Shown here: positions 38,120 to 47,492 of the stretch, one piece after another | Layout: each line of letters starts with the position of its first letter | How positions within the stretch are numbered: the first letter of the stretch is position 1 | The notes under the pieces: generated by a model | What the model was told of the DNA's origin: nothing | Database searches by the model: none | What the model saw: the letters and a program-made list of their open reading frames with translations, nothing else | Source of the DNA: Sphingobacterium sp. CZ-2 | GTDB lineage: Bacteria; Bacteroidota; Bacteroidia; Sphingobacteriales; Sphingobacteriaceae | Reading direction: 5' to 3' | DNA: 64,000 nt | NCBI RefSeq assembly: GCF_004526235.1 | Contig: NZ_CP038159.1 | Coordinates: 3,534,001 to 3,598,000 of the forward strand | Translations under genes and position numbers: made by a program

Positions 38120-38151
38120 CATGGTCCGGGATCCCATTTGTCCGGACCATG
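38120..38151 (+). terminator. hairpin after ndk
   Basis: A perfect 10-bp stem, CATGGTCCGG / CCGGACCATG, with a 12-base loop, 22 bases after the ndk stop. Only a weak T-rich stretch follows. The rest of 38152-38409 shows no gene and should hold the promoter of the next gene. Confidence 0.6.
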
Positions 38152-38409
38152 TTATTTGGACTACCGTCCAATCTGCCCCCAGAATTCAAAGGGCTGGCAG
38201 AAACCATCCTTTACCACCCCCGAACTGTCTCCGGTGTGGCACCATGTTCCTGCAAACGGTCATTGGAAGATAGGCCGGAATTCTGGGATCTTCCCACCGA
38301 GTCCAATTTTTTCTCTCATAAACTCCTGTATTCCCCAAAAAAACGTATATTGGCATAAATAACCAAATGTGCCCTCCCTGGGGATCAGGCACCCATAACC
38401 ACCATACCT

Positions 38410-39090
38410 ATGAAAATAACCTTCTATGGCCATTCCTGCCTTGGGATCCAGATTGACGATACACATCTTTTGATCGATCCGTTCATCCGTCAGAACCCCC
38501 AGGCCTCCCATATCGACATTGATGCGATCCGTGCGGATTATATCCTGGTGACCCATGCCCACTATGACCATACCCTGGATCTGGAATTCTTTGCAGAGAA
38601 GACCGGAGCAACCCTGATATCGAATTTCGAGATCGTAAACCACTATGCTCAAAAGGGCATCAAGGGCCACCCCATGGGGGTCGGCGGAAGTTGGGAGTTC
38701 CCCTTCGGAACCCTGAAGATGGTCCCCGCATCCCATTCCTCAAGTTTTTTGGACGGTTCCTACGGAGGAACAGCGGCCGGTTTCATACTCTCTGGTCCGC
38801 TGAGCAGGATCTATATATCGGGAGATACCAGCCTGACTACCGAAATGAAATTGATCCCTGAGTTCTTTCAAATAGATCTGGCCGTATTTCCGATTGGGGG
38901 AAATTTCACCATGGATGTTTCTGAGGCCATCATCGCATCCGATTTCATCAAATGCAACAGAGTGCTTGCAGTGCATTTCGACACATCGGAGCTGATCCGG
39001 ATCGACCAGGCAAGAAGCATTGGAGAGTTCTCCAAGAGGGATAAGGAGCTGCTCATTCTTCCCATCGGAGGGAGCTTAGAATTGGACTGA
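38410..39090 (+). CDS. metallo-beta-lactamase-fold hydrolase (UPF0173 type)
   Basis: A 226-residue metal-dependent hydrolase. The N-terminus MKITFYGHSCLGIQIDDTHL and LLIDPFI match the UPF0173/L-ascorbate-6-phosphate-lactonase-like group. The metal-binding motif THAHYDHTLD follows, with ASHSSSFLDGSYGGTAAGF, YISGDTSL and the late LAVHFDTSELI region. It is cytoplasmic with no signal. The natural substrate of this group is generally unassigned. It stands 50 bases before a PAS-LuxR gene on the same strand. Confidence 0.92.
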   Translation: MKITFYGHSCLGIQIDDTHLLIDPFIRQNPQASHIDIDAIRADYILVTHAHYDHTLDLEFFAEKTGATLISNFEIVNHYAQKGIKGHPMGVGGSWEFPFGTLKMVPASHSSSFLDGSYGGTAAGFILSGPLSRIYISGDTSLTTEMKLIPEFFQIDLAVFPIGGNFTMDVSEAIIASDFIKCNRVLAVHFDTSELIRIDQARSIGEFSKRDKELLILPIGGSLELD

Positions 39091-39140
39091 AACAGTAGAA
39101 CATCATCCTGTAGATAATATCAGGATCTAATCAGCGCATT

Positions 39141-39905
39141 ATGAAACACCCAATCATAAGTGAGGTATACAAGGGTTGGTCGGATATAGGTTCACGGGGT
39201 ACCGATTGGGTCGGTAAGTTAGATAGTGCCCTTTACCGACAGCTTTTGGAGATGGTGCAACCGGGTGCTTCCTATTTTTTCCTGTTCGACCCATTTCTGA
39301 AACATATCGATATGGTCTCCAATGGGATCCAGGAGGTCATCGGGGTACCGGCAGATGAATTCTCGGTACAATACATCATGGATAATATGCATCCCGAGGA
39401 CCTTCCTCTCTTTGGGGATATCGAAGCCACAGTCGTGGAATTCAAGAAGAAACTGGCCCTGGAGGACCTCTTCAGTTATAAGACCAGGTACAACTACCGC
39501 ATGAGGAAACAGAACGGGGATTTCGTACACATCCTGCAGCAGACCATTACCATTGCCGCCGATGATTCGGGGAACGTGATGCGCAACCTGGTCCTTCATA
39601 CCGATATAACCGACATAGCTCCCTTCCAGGAGATGAGATTGTCTTTCATCGGACTCAAGGGGCTTCCATCCTACATCAATGTTCGGCCAGCCCGGAGGTT
39701 TTCCGTTGAAAAGCTGCAGCTGACCTCCAGCGAGCTCGGTATACTGGGACTTCTGGTTGAAGGGATGGACAGTAAAAGGATAGCCCAGATCACCAACCGT
39801 AGCCTGCATACCATCCGTACCCACCGCAAGAATATCCTTAGGAAAACCGGTTGTAGGAGCATACAGGAACTCCTGATAAGATCCCTAAAGGAAGGCTGGA
39901 TATGA
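39141..39905 (+). CDS. PAS-LuxR transcriptional regulator
   Basis: A 254-residue one-component regulator. A PAS domain (~40-165) reads YFFLFDPFLKHIDMVSNGIQEVIGV, IMDNMHPEDLPLFGDIE and LHTDITDI. The LuxR-type helix-turn-helix at about 190-250 reads LTSSELGILGLLVEGMDSKRIAQITNRSLHTIRTHRKNILRKTG. No receiver is present, so the PAS domain is the likely signal input. This architecture occurs repeatedly in Sphingobacteriaceae. Its target genes are not evident. Confidence 0.88.
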   Translation: MKHPIISEVYKGWSDIGSRGTDWVGKLDSALYRQLLEMVQPGASYFFLFDPFLKHIDMVSNGIQEVIGVPADEFSVQYIMDNMHPEDLPLFGDIEATVVEFKKKLALEDLFSYKTRYNYRMRKQNGDFVHILQQTITIAADDSGNVMRNLVLHTDITDIAPFQEMRLSFIGLKGLPSYINVRPARRFSVEKLQLTSSELGILGLLVEGMDSKRIAQITNRSLHTIRTHRKNILRKTGCRSIQELLIRSLKEGWI

Positions 39906-40031
39906 TGGGCAGCCACGGCATGGTATAGTTTATCCGGGTCCCCAACATTTCATCAACGTGTAAACAAGGACAGCAACGAACATAAAGGAAATGTTCCACC
40001 AGCCCTAATCTAAAAATACGAGGATAAAAAA

Positions 40032-40056
40032 TCCCTATCAGGATGCCTGATAGGGA
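40032..40056 (-). terminator. intrinsic terminator for the leftward orphan gene
   Basis: Perfect 11-bp stem TCCCTATCAGG / CCTGATAGGGA with a 3-base loop, followed on the minus strand by TTTTTT. It lies ~110 bases past the stop of the gene at 40165 and faces the PAS-LuxR gene, so it may also help end that transcript. Confidence 0.85.
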
Positions 40057-40164
40057 ACTAATCAATTATACTGTAGTTATTATGAAGCTTGCAAAAATGG
40101 ATAGCACCAGTGGTACTACCCAGAAATCATACCTATGCGATCCCACGCCTTTGTCCTACGATTA

Positions 40165-40986
40165 TCAAACCGTGGCTGACAAACAGTTAAATATACAAAA
40201 TACCGTTCGGTATCCAAAATAAATATTCTGTTGATCATCATATTTAATGCCACCCCACTGAACCGGAAGATTCCTGCTGCCTAATTGCCGGGGAACCTCT
40301 AGGCTGTCCTTGGCAATCCGGAAATAGTTCTCCAAGCTCAGTTTTGGCAGTTTCAGTCTCGGATAAACCCTTTCCAGGCTCCGGATCATCTGCATGGAAT
40401 GATCTCTGGCAGAATGGCACTTCTTGTGATCGATGATGAGATGGAAATGACCTATGCTGTATTTCCTGCCTCGCCTCAATGGGTCCTGGTTCTCCTGCCT
40501 GAAACTGGGTCCAAGCTCTGGCCATCTTATCTTTACTATTCCGGACAAACTGCTCCTGGTGTCCTCTGCCAGATCGGAAAGAGCGCTCAGGTCATGGTGG
40601 TAAAAGGCTGTCCCTGTCCGGCCTTCCAGCTCCAGCAATACACTTGCTGACAGGAGCTGGACCTGCTGCTGCAGTACGGCCTTCTGCCGGGAAACAGAAC
40701 CTGTTGCCCCATAGATGAAAAGAACATCCGGATAGATCTCCATTCCGATAAAACCAAACGAGGGGATGAACCAGGTCCTGCACTCGATATAATCCACACC
40801 ATCGCTATGGTCGAAGACCACAATATGGTACGATCCCAGACCAGTGCGGAACCTGAGTTCCAACCTGCCCGATCCCAGGTTCTGGGAGTCCAATTTGAAC
40901 TGTCCAAAGTGCCTGGCCAGTCTTATCACAATGGGCATCTTGCCCGGTTCCATCAAAAGCAGGAGTTCGGTCGGGGATTTCACCAT
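40165..40986 (-). CDS. hypothetical protein
   Basis: A 273-residue protein I do not recognise. It starts MVKSPTELLLLMEPGKMPIVI after a purine-rich GGGGGG-like ribosome site. It has no signal peptide or membrane segment. Strand-rich segments (SGRLELRFRTG, YHIVVFDHSDGV, VDYIECRTWFIPSFGFIGMEIYP) precede a helical part with SIGHFHLIIDHKKCH, which is rich in histidine. The downstream terminator on the same strand supports a real transcript. Competing frames on the opposite strand are much shorter. It is flanked by the PAS-LuxR regulator and a nearly 1-kb gap, so context gives no function. Confidence 0.55.
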   Translation of the reverse strand: MVKSPTELLLLMEPGKMPIVIRLARHFGQFKLDSQNLGSGRLELRFRTGLGSYHIVVFDHSDGVDYIECRTWFIPSFGFIGMEIYPDVLFIYGATGSVSRQKAVLQQQVQLLSASVLLELEGRTGTAFYHHDLSALSDLAEDTRSSLSGIVKIRWPELGPSFRQENQDPLRRGRKYSIGHFHLIIDHKKCHSARDHSMQMIRSLERVYPRLKLPKLSLENYFRIAKDSLEVPRQLGSRNLPVQWGGIKYDDQQNIYFGYRTVFCIFNCLSATV

Positions 40987-41934
40987 TACCCCCCTTTTGG
41001 GATGCGATCTCCACTGATCCGATTTCAGTATAATTTTTGTTCCGAAGGTCCAGAATTGTTATGAGCGGACTGAAATTATGGTTTAGCATTTTTCGTAATT
41101 GAATGGTGGATTAAAAAAACATTCCCTTGTCCCAGTCGCAAGGACAGCCAAGGGCCTAGGCTTCTTCGATTGTCAACTGAACAGTCAGGTACAAAGAAAG
41201 TTCTGTTCGCTCTTGAACAACGCTGTATCATACTTCCATTGACCGGAGAGCTTGGGATGGTGGAGCCCTGAACAGTACGTTGAACAGAATGGCGGCCCAT
41301 ACCCGGCATCCCGGTACCTGGATATATCCTTCGGGCTCGACCAGGATGCTTTATGTTTGACATGGTTCAATGGATCTGGAAACCTCCTAGGGATTAAGGA
41401 GTCATTGTCAGGCTTGATGGGAACGTGGAGATGGCTGAAGGTGAAATGGGGGGAGGGTAATTACCAGGGTGTGAAGGAAAGTTCCTAGCCCAGATGATCC
41501 ATACCATTAATTGGTTTTATTTATTCCGAATCCACATTTTTTTGTGAACTTTTTTGTTTGGCTGCGGAATGGTGTGGATTTTGGATGTACCAAAAGAGGA
41601 ACTTGGAGGATCCATTGGTGTGACCAGTCTTCTGAAATAAAAATATACATGCCAGGCTTATGGATAGGGACAATTTAGCTGACCGTACAAATATTAAAAG
41701 ACTTTAAAAATAGTTAAAGGTGATCGAAGTGGACAGTTTCCCGTCCCCTTCTTTATTTCCATGGTGTGGGCGAATAAACATTTCTTTTGTTTTAGCATTC
41801 CTCTTCCTGTATCAAGGCCAGAAGGACCGCACCCCCAAGGGGGATAACCAAGAACTTTCCATTCAAGCTGCTCTCCAATTTTTCTGGATTTCAAAAATGA
41901 AGACGGCCCGAGGACCACCAAACCGTGGTAGGGT
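40987..41934. other. 950-base interval without a clear gene
   Basis: Short frames are open on both strands (for example 41252-41488 plus and 41076-41363 minus) but they overlap each other and lack family features. No terminator or repeat of note. It may hold remnants of a lost gene. Confidence 0.35.
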
Positions 41935-43422
41935 CTATCGTGCCCGTGGCTTGGATTCAGGTCTCGGCGGAACCGGCTGTGGGTGTGAGTCGAGTACCGC
42001 TTTCAGTCTGACAAATGCAGGATGGTTCTCCGTCCAGATGTTTTCCGTTTCAACAAGCCCGTTTTTATAATGGTAGAGCTCATAGGTCGTAGGTCCGGTT
42101 CCTATGATGGGATGCCATTCGACCAGTCGGAATTTCATATCCCTGATAGCCCTTCCCATCATTCCATCCCTAGGGAAACAATGATATACCGATTCCCTCA
42201 ACCTGCCGCCCTGTCCAAGAAGATATTCCGCAAAGCTCCTTCCGTCCAGGGGCTGGCCTGAGTGGGGAAGCTCCAGTCGTGCAAGCGCTGCGAGCGTCGG
42301 ATAGATGTCCACTGTCTCGACAAATCCCATGGTGTGGGTTCCCTCCTCCATTTCCGGATGCCTAATGATCAATGGGATCCGGTTGGCAAGTTCGTAGTTG
42401 ACATGTTTGGTCCACATCCCCATTTCACCAAGGAGATAGCCGTGGTCCCCCCAGAGTACCACAATGGTGTTTCTATCCTGTCCGGAACTCTTAAGGTAAT
42501 CCAGGACCTTCCCAATCTGGGCGTCCACGTAGCTTACCCCAGCATAATATCCATGGATAAGGGTTCTGGTCAGTCCATCAGAAAACGGATCGCTGTTCGA
42601 TGAAAGGGGGATTTCCGAGTACTGGGAAATCTCACCATCACGCTTGACTGAAAACTTAGGGGCTCCGATTGGATTTTTCACAACGGAAGGTAGAGGAAGA
42701 GCCGATGCATCATAGAGGTCCCAATACTTTTTGGGCACCGTAAAGGGAAGGTGCGGCCTGGCGAAGCCCACGGCAAGGAAGAACGGTTCTCCGTCTTTCC
42801 TTAATTCCTCCAGCCTCGAAATAGCTTCTTTTGACACCCTGCCATCTGCATAGGCCCCGTCCTCCACATCCAGCCTCTCCCAGGCATGTCCCTTTTCTAG
42901 ACTGTTTGCCTCCTGCCAGCTCTTGTTCGAGAAAAGTGCTTCCTCCCTGGTTTCCGAGCGGTGTCCGGGAGAGGCATATTCTACAACCTTGTCGTACCAA
43001 TGGGGGACAGACCATGACCTCTCATCATTGTAGGTATTGTGTCCAACATGAAACACCTTCCCTATGGCAGCGGTATGGTATCCGTTCTTTTTGAAAAGTT
43101 CGGGCAGCGTCACGGCATCAGAATAATGGTCCCGGAATGCCCTTCCGAAATCATATAGCCCTGTCGAGGTTGAACGAGCTCCAAGAAGGAGGTTGTACCT
43201 GGATGCTACACATACAGCCTGATTCGAATAGGCACGTTCGAATACCATGGCCTCCTTCGCCCATTCGTCGATTTTGGGGCTTATCGCTATAGGATCTGAA
43301 TAAACACCCAGAGCCGGTCGCAGATCGTCGACAAGTATCATGAGCACGTTATAATTCTTTTCCTGTGAATAGCAGTGGATGGCCAAGGAAATGTACAGGA
43401 GTGTCAGGGAAAACTTTTTCAT
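41935..43422 (-). CDS. exported sulfatase (iduronate-2-sulfatase-like)
   Basis: A 495-residue type I sulfatase. The start is the ATG at 43422; the first ~20 residues (MKKFSLTLLYISLAIHCYSQ) are a signal peptide. The metal-site motif LVDDLRP is at 30-35. The formylglycine site is C71 in CVASR, with Ala in place of the more common Pro, a variant accepted by the radical-SAM (anSME) maturation system. GYHTAAIGKVFH, PFFLAVGFARPHLPF, LWGDHGYLLGEMGMWTKH and the C-terminal RFAEYL-type region fit iduronate/choline sulfatase relatives. It should act on sulfated glycans in the periplasm. It is alone, with no maturase or SusC/D genes nearby. Confidence 0.92.
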   Translation of the reverse strand: MKKFSLTLLYISLAIHCYSQEKNYNVLMILVDDLRPALGVYSDPIAISPKIDEWAKEAMVFERAYSNQAVCVASRYNLLLGARSTSTGLYDFGRAFRDHYSDAVTLPELFKKNGYHTAAIGKVFHVGHNTYNDERSWSVPHWYDKVVEYASPGHRSETREEALFSNKSWQEANSLEKGHAWERLDVEDGAYADGRVSKEAISRLEELRKDGEPFFLAVGFARPHLPFTVPKKYWDLYDASALPLPSVVKNPIGAPKFSVKRDGEISQYSEIPLSSNSDPFSDGLTRTLIHGYYAGVSYVDAQIGKVLDYLKSSGQDRNTIVVLWGDHGYLLGEMGMWTKHVNYELANRIPLIIRHPEMEEGTHTMGFVETVDIYPTLAALARLELPHSGQPLDGRSFAEYLLGQGGRLRESVYHCFPRDGMMGRAIRDMKFRLVEWHPIIGTGPTTYELYHYKNGLVETENIWTENHPAFVRLKAVLDSHPQPVPPRPESKPRAR

Positions 43423-43754
43423 TCCGGATATTTTATACAATAGGGGTTCAGGTAACCGATTCAGATACAATTTAATAAAAAATTTCTATTCCTTTGCTAG
43501 ACCATCATTCCCGGGATATTTCATTGCAGGTTTTCCTTATCTAAAACTCCTTTTTAGTGGGGATGATGAAATGAAGGTTCCATGTGCGGTTGACGACAGG
43601 AGATATTCTCTCCATCAGTTCATTCCCAACCTGGAAATCCTCGGGATTTAAAAGCTCCCTCACTTCCTGGCAATTCTGCCGAAAGTATCGGAAACCTGAT
43701 TCTGGTGAGCGGTGTGAGCAAAGGTCAGATAGGACTGGGTCCGTTGATCCGGAT
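43423..43754. other. interval between sulfatase and amidinotransferase genes
   Basis: About 330 bases upstream of the sulfatase gene. A leftward frame (43541-43810) is open but overlaps the amidinotransferase end out of frame and is not convincing. The stretch probably carries the sulfatase promoter. Confidence 0.35.
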
Positions 43755-44744
43755 TCAGATCCGATCGTAACGCAACAAGGGCTGCGTACTGCAGCGGAAA
43801 GAGCCTCCAAAACTCCTTGTGATTTTAAAATCCAAGTAGCATACCTCTACTCCATGCTGTTCAATTTGATCGCCGATGTGTTTGAACGCTGGATCGGTTA
43901 TGTACAATTCGGAGGACAGTGGTAGACCATTAGTAGCCAGATCACTTGCTTCGTCCAGTGTTACTTGGATTGAAGTCCATTCTTTTAGTATTTCAGGGAT
44001 CCCATCCAGGAAAGCCTCCTCACAGACCAGCATCAAATTGTGCTTCACCAAACCCAGGGCACAATCCAGATGAAGGATTTTGGGATGCAGCCGTACCTGC
44101 TCTACTGTATATCCTAAAGGAGAGATCAATTTCGACAGCCATTGAAAACCGCGGTCGTTGGAAGCCAAGCCTGAATTGCCCACAAGAACATGTGAATCGA
44201 GGACCAGCACATCACCTCCTTCTATAAAGGGTCCTTTGCCCAGGCTAAGGTCACCCGCATCGGCAAGCTGTGGGAAGGGAGCGGCAACATATGTGCAATC
44301 TGCGTCCTCTAAAGCTTCCCAGAGCAAATCACGAAGCGGCCAGATTTCGTGCCGGCGGTGCAGAAAACGCATCCCAGCTTCCACTACATAGTTCCCTATT
44401 ACAAAAAAGGGATCCCTGGAAAAAAAATTTGAGTATCCGTCATTAGGATTGAAATTCTTTTCGGCTTCGCTCAACTTACGTACTTCCACCACTTCAATCC
44501 CATGTTCTTCAAGTTTTCTCCTGAAGTTTGACCGTTCCATTTCCCACTGACGCTGAATCTCCGGATGAGCTTCTGAAAAATCCTTTCCACGGTTTAAATT
44601 GGAATCTTCGATCGCGGAATCATCTAAAAACCGGAGATCATCTGACCTGACTTCCAAAGGATAACCATATTCGGATGCTGCCAAAACCACCTTTTTTAAT
44701 GTAGCGAATTCGTTCTGTACAAAAATCTTCTTATTGCAGACCAT
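43755..44744 (-). CDS. amidinotransferase-fold enzyme (AGAT/StrB-like)
   Basis: A 329-residue protein of the arginine-modifying amidinotransferase superfamily. The expected catalytic residues are present: FIEGGDVLVLD (Glu/Asp pair near 175-178), H225 in ILHLDCALG, and the nucleophile C318 in GGSFRCSTQPLLR. FSRDPFFVIGNYVVEAGM matches the substrate-binding N-terminal part. Known members transfer an amidino group from arginine to glycine, inosamines or ornithine, or hydrolyse guanidino compounds. The acceptor here cannot be told. It has no biosynthetic neighbours and is cytoplasmic. Confidence 0.85.
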   Translation of the reverse strand: MVCNKKIFVQNEFATLKKVVLAASEYGYPLEVRSDDLRFLDDSAIEDSNLNRGKDFSEAHPEIQRQWEMERSNFRRKLEEHGIEVVEVRKLSEAEKNFNPNDGYSNFFSRDPFFVIGNYVVEAGMRFLHRRHEIWPLRDLLWEALEDADCTYVAAPFPQLADAGDLSLGKGPFIEGGDVLVLDSHVLVGNSGLASNDRGFQWLSKLISPLGYTVEQVRLHPKILHLDCALGLVKHNLMLVCEEAFLDGIPEILKEWTSIQVTLDEASDLATNGLPLSSELYITDPAFKHIGDQIEQHGVEVCYLDFKITRSFGGSFRCSTQPLLRYDRI

Positions 44745-44886
44745 GTGCTTTTGTTCTATGAAGGGTATTGATCACCCTAAACCATTAAATCATCTTTCTC
44801 ATTACCATTGGAGGTCTTACGGAAAGTAAGTTTGCAGATTTATTTTTACTAAAAGGTGTAAATATAAGGAATACATCTGATTTCGA

Positions 44887-45132
44887 ATGAGGTCCCCGGT
44901 ATTGCTGAATTTGTTTCCTGAAGGATCGGATTATAGAAAAGGTTGTCAGAAAGTAATGGATGAGAGCTGTGAAGAAATCCGAGCAGCCTACCTTTACGGG
45001 CTCATTGAAAAGGAGAAGTATATTACTGATTCAGAGCGAACAGCGAATGGATTTCACGTACAAAAAAATATACGGCTAAATACCATTATGATTGCTGGAT
45101 TATCAAAAGCATTTTCAGGATTAAATCTATAA
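44887..45132 (+). CDS. small hypothetical protein, doubtful
   Basis: An 81-residue frame with a helical, charged character (DESCEEIRAAYLYGLIEKEKY). No family recognised. It may be a fragment of a decayed gene, since another short frame in the same register follows at 45190. Confidence 0.25.
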   Translation: MRSPVLLNLFPEGSDYRKGCQKVMDESCEEIRAAYLYGLIEKEKYITDSERTANGFHVQKNIRLNTIMIAGLSKAFSGLNL

Positions 45133-45189
45133 ATACGGATACAAACCCAACTGTGAGGAAATTTATCGGGAACTGGAAAATATCTGGCG

Positions 45190-45405
45190 TTGGATTCCGA
45201 TCTATTTATATCAAAAATGAGAGAAGATAGAAATCGTGAACGTACCGAATATGATTTTGAGAAGACCCAGGAAGTCTTCCACGAAAGAAGATCATCGTGT
45301 ATTTACAGCACAAATATGGACAATTGGTATATCAGCATCATTACAGGTCAAGAAAAACAGAACGAGGTATTCCATAGAATAGAAGGAGAATTAATTTTAA
45401 CATAA
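45190..45405 (+). CDS. small hypothetical protein, doubtful
   Basis: A 71-residue frame starting with TTG, with an internal ATG at 45217. It is strongly charged at the N-terminus, then NWYISIITGQEKQNEVFHRIEGELILT, which looks like folded protein. It is in the same register as the frame ending at 45132 with stop codons between, consistent with decay. No function assigned. Confidence 0.25.
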   Translation: MDSDLFISKMREDRNRERTEYDFEKTQEVFHERRSSCIYSTNMDNWYISIITGQEKQNEVFHRIEGELILT

Positions 45406-45816
45406 GATAGATAGGGGTTCATTCTGATAAAATATATGGATCCGTATCAGGGTAAAAATATTGGACAAATCAACATTGATCTATGTGAATGGCGGACTAT
45501 TCCATAATTATATCCCTAAAAAGATTAGGTTTCATAATTAGGTTTCATAAAAAAACGCCGTTAAGCGCCTTTGATTACCACAATTTTTAAACATTACTCC
45601 GAAGGATCTTTAAATCCGCTTGAAACATTTAAAACCTATCCTTACAAATTTTTTCCACCATTTCCCTATCACGTTGCAGGGAGATCTCAAAATCTGAAGG
45701 TAAAACACCCATAACAGGTATGTGCGCGGAAAAGTGCTGGAATCCCTTCCACATAAAGTCGACTGTCCAAGGTGCACCCAAGGCAGATGGTCGCTCGACA
45801 TAAGAGATCAGAGGAT

Positions 45817-46259
45817 CTAATTATAAGATCCCCATGAGGTAGCATGTTTTTGATAGAGTTCTTGCAAAACAAGAATCGGTTCGGATTTCGTTAGGGGCCG
45901 AGTGCAGGTCACCATATGGATACCCATGCCAAAGGTAAGATGGATGCAAAGACCAGGTATCCCTATCCGGATAACTTCAGTAAAAAAACCTCCGCCTCCG
46001 TAAAAAGTCGACGCATAATTGTCCATCTGTACTGCTGGGAACGACCGCTGCCCATTTTTGGGAAGTGCGATCAGCCATATACCCTCAGCCGGAGGAATGA
46101 ATCACCATGTTCCAGATGATAATCCATGTCCATACCCGCAGGTTCACCCTGCAGGAGCTTCAGCATGGCTTCGAACTTTTTTAATTGATCCATCAATCCT
46201 TCGAATTCATTCTTTTCTTTAAATCTGTCCACTTTACGCAGACCTCTTCCCTGATCCAT
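45817..46259 (-). pseudogene. possible frameshifted small gene downstream of the tra operon
   Basis: A 62-residue frame starts at 46259 (helical: EFEGLMDQLKKFEAMLKLLQGE) and stops at 46071. Shifting frame near 46080 gives a continuous extension (EGIWLIALPKNGQ ... MDNYASTFYGGGGFFTEVIRIG) to 45817. The joined product would be ~145 residues. It follows the winged-helix gene on the same strand. Unrecognised; the link is a guess from sequence continuity. Confidence 0.25.
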
Positions 46260-46371
46260 TACCTTTTTGCTTATTAAAAAAAAACCACAACCGGTAAATC
46301 AATCCCGTTCCCAACCCTTCCCTTTGGCACTTGATCTCCCGACTCCCCTTACCCATTGGAATGTTTTCCGC

Positions 46372-46719
46372 TCAATCCGGACGGATGGGAAGACCACCCT
46401 GCCCCCTAGGATCGTCAGGACCAATCTTGAATTCGATCCTGCTACCGATCCTAGGATCGAAGCTGGCCTGGTAGCTTATATATCCGTAACAATCCAGGTC
46501 CGAAAGACAGCCGTAGCATGTGGCAAGGGAAACCTTGGCCAACCTGGCCGTTGTTCGGGCATAGGTTTCCAGGTGCTCCTGGAAACCATCGGTGTACCAT
46601 TGCTCCATTAGTGCCATATAAACTGCCAGATGGGACATCCCCAGCCTGTGATCATACCGAAGTCCATGGAATATCCGGGGAAGTGTTCCCTCCAATTTCA
46701 TGAAACTGGACCATGTCAT
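46372..46719 (-). CDS. winged-helix DNA-binding-like protein
   Basis: A 115-residue protein whose ATG overlaps the preceding stop as ATGA. Residues ~25-95 look like the small winged-helix proteins common on Bacteroidetes conjugative elements: SHLAVYMALMEQWY, then ARTTARLAKVSLATCYGCLSDLDCYGYISY and SFDPRIGSRI, corresponding to recognition helix and wing. It lacks other domains. It ends the tra transcript as far as I can see and may regulate element gene expression. Confidence 0.6.
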   Translation of the reverse strand: MTWSSFMKLEGTLPRIFHGLRYDHRLGMSHLAVYMALMEQWYTDGFQEHLETYARTTARLAKVSLATCYGCLSDLDCYGYISYQASFDPRIGSRIEFKIGPDDPRGQGGLPIRPD

Positions 46720-47492
46720 CCACCCAAACCGCGTTTTCGTCCGTGTATTTTTTTTTTTGCCTCTGAAAGCTCTCCTGTGGAAAGTTTCTTCCTATCGGTC
46801 TTTTCCATGGTTAAGTCCATTCCCTTCTCAGGCCCCAGGAATTCCTGCCTGATGCCATTTTCGTCATAGACGTTGAGAACTTTGAACTGGGGGTTGGCCT
46901 GTAGGTACAACCTGGTCTCACCCTTTTCCAGGTCCATGGTCACAGGCTGGCGGTTACCCCGTTGGAGGGCATCGATCAGGTCCTGTCGCCTATCGGGCAT
47001 TTCGAGCTCCCTGATAGGGTACCTATCGAGCTCCGACTGCAGATCAAACCCATAATTCTTATGGAACTGCCTGAAACGGTGGTTTCCATTGATGTCCATT
47101 GTTTTGAGGTCCAATTGGACCCATGCCTCATACCGATCCCCCTGGCGATTTGATAGTTCCTTGAATACAGACCTACCATGCATGAGATTATAGGCCTCCT
47201 TCAATGTATAGCGGTCCCTGCCGTTAACATAGAAGAGTTGGGCCTTTCTCTGTTCGGTACCCTGGGGCACGATTTCCAGCCTATAGGAATTGAAGAAGTA
47301 CATATCTGATTGGCTGGATCTCGAAAAATTGAGTTCCGCACGGATCCTTCCCTTTCCCATTCCAGTCTGGAAGAGCAACTGGAAACCTTCTGGCTGTCTC
47401 TGTAGATTGTCCTTCAGAGAATCCTCAAGCCCGTTACCGAAACCGCTGTAGAGCAGCTGTTCTTTGAGATATTCATAATTTTTATGGTTCAT
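46716..47492 (-). CDS. DUF3945/DUF4099-like conserved element protein
   Basis: A 258-residue protein of a type often found on Bacteroidetes plasmids and conjugative transposons. Recognisable features are YLKEQLLYSGFGNGLEDSL, SDMYFFNSYRLEI, YTLKEAYNLMHGRSV, FRQFHKNYGFDL, RGNRQPVTM and ANPQFKVLNVYDENG. No catalytic motif or signal peptide is seen. It overlaps traN by 11 bases and the winged-helix gene by four, and sits where traO would be expected in CTnDOT. The function of the family is unknown to me; the DUF number is from memory and should be checked. Confidence 0.6.
   Translation of the reverse strand: MNHKNYEYLKEQLLYSGFGNGLEDSLKDNLQRQPEGFQLLFQTGMGKGRIRAELNFSRSSQSDMYFFNSYRLEIVPQGTEQRKAQLFYVNGRDRYTLKEAYNLMHGRSVFKELSNRQGDRYEAWVQLDLKTMDINGNHRFRQFHKNYGFDLQSELDRYPIRELEMPDRRQDLIDALQRGNRQPVTMDLEKGETRLYLQANPQFKVLNVYDENGIRQEFLGPEKGMDLTMEKTDRKKLSTGELSEAKKKIHGRKRGLGG

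Larger units (their letters stand above)
44745..46371. other. AT-rich interval at the edge of the conjugation module
   Basis: About 1.6 kb with only doubtful short frames, listed separately where they have any merit. It probably spans the junction between the chromosomal genes to the left and the conjugation operon to the right. No integrase, tRNA or clear attachment repeat is visible. Confidence 0.4.

Noticed and set aside
41252-41488. 78-residue rightward frame in the 41-42 kb gap
   Set aside because: It conflicts with an equally long leftward frame and neither has coding features beyond being open.
43541-43810. 89-residue leftward frame between sulfatase and amidinotransferase
   Set aside because: It overlaps the C-terminal codons of the amidinotransferase in another frame and has no family features.
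44745-46371. Attachment site or integrase at the left edge of the conjugation module
   Set aside because: No tRNA end, integrase or paired direct repeat could be found; the junction position is only inferred from gene content.
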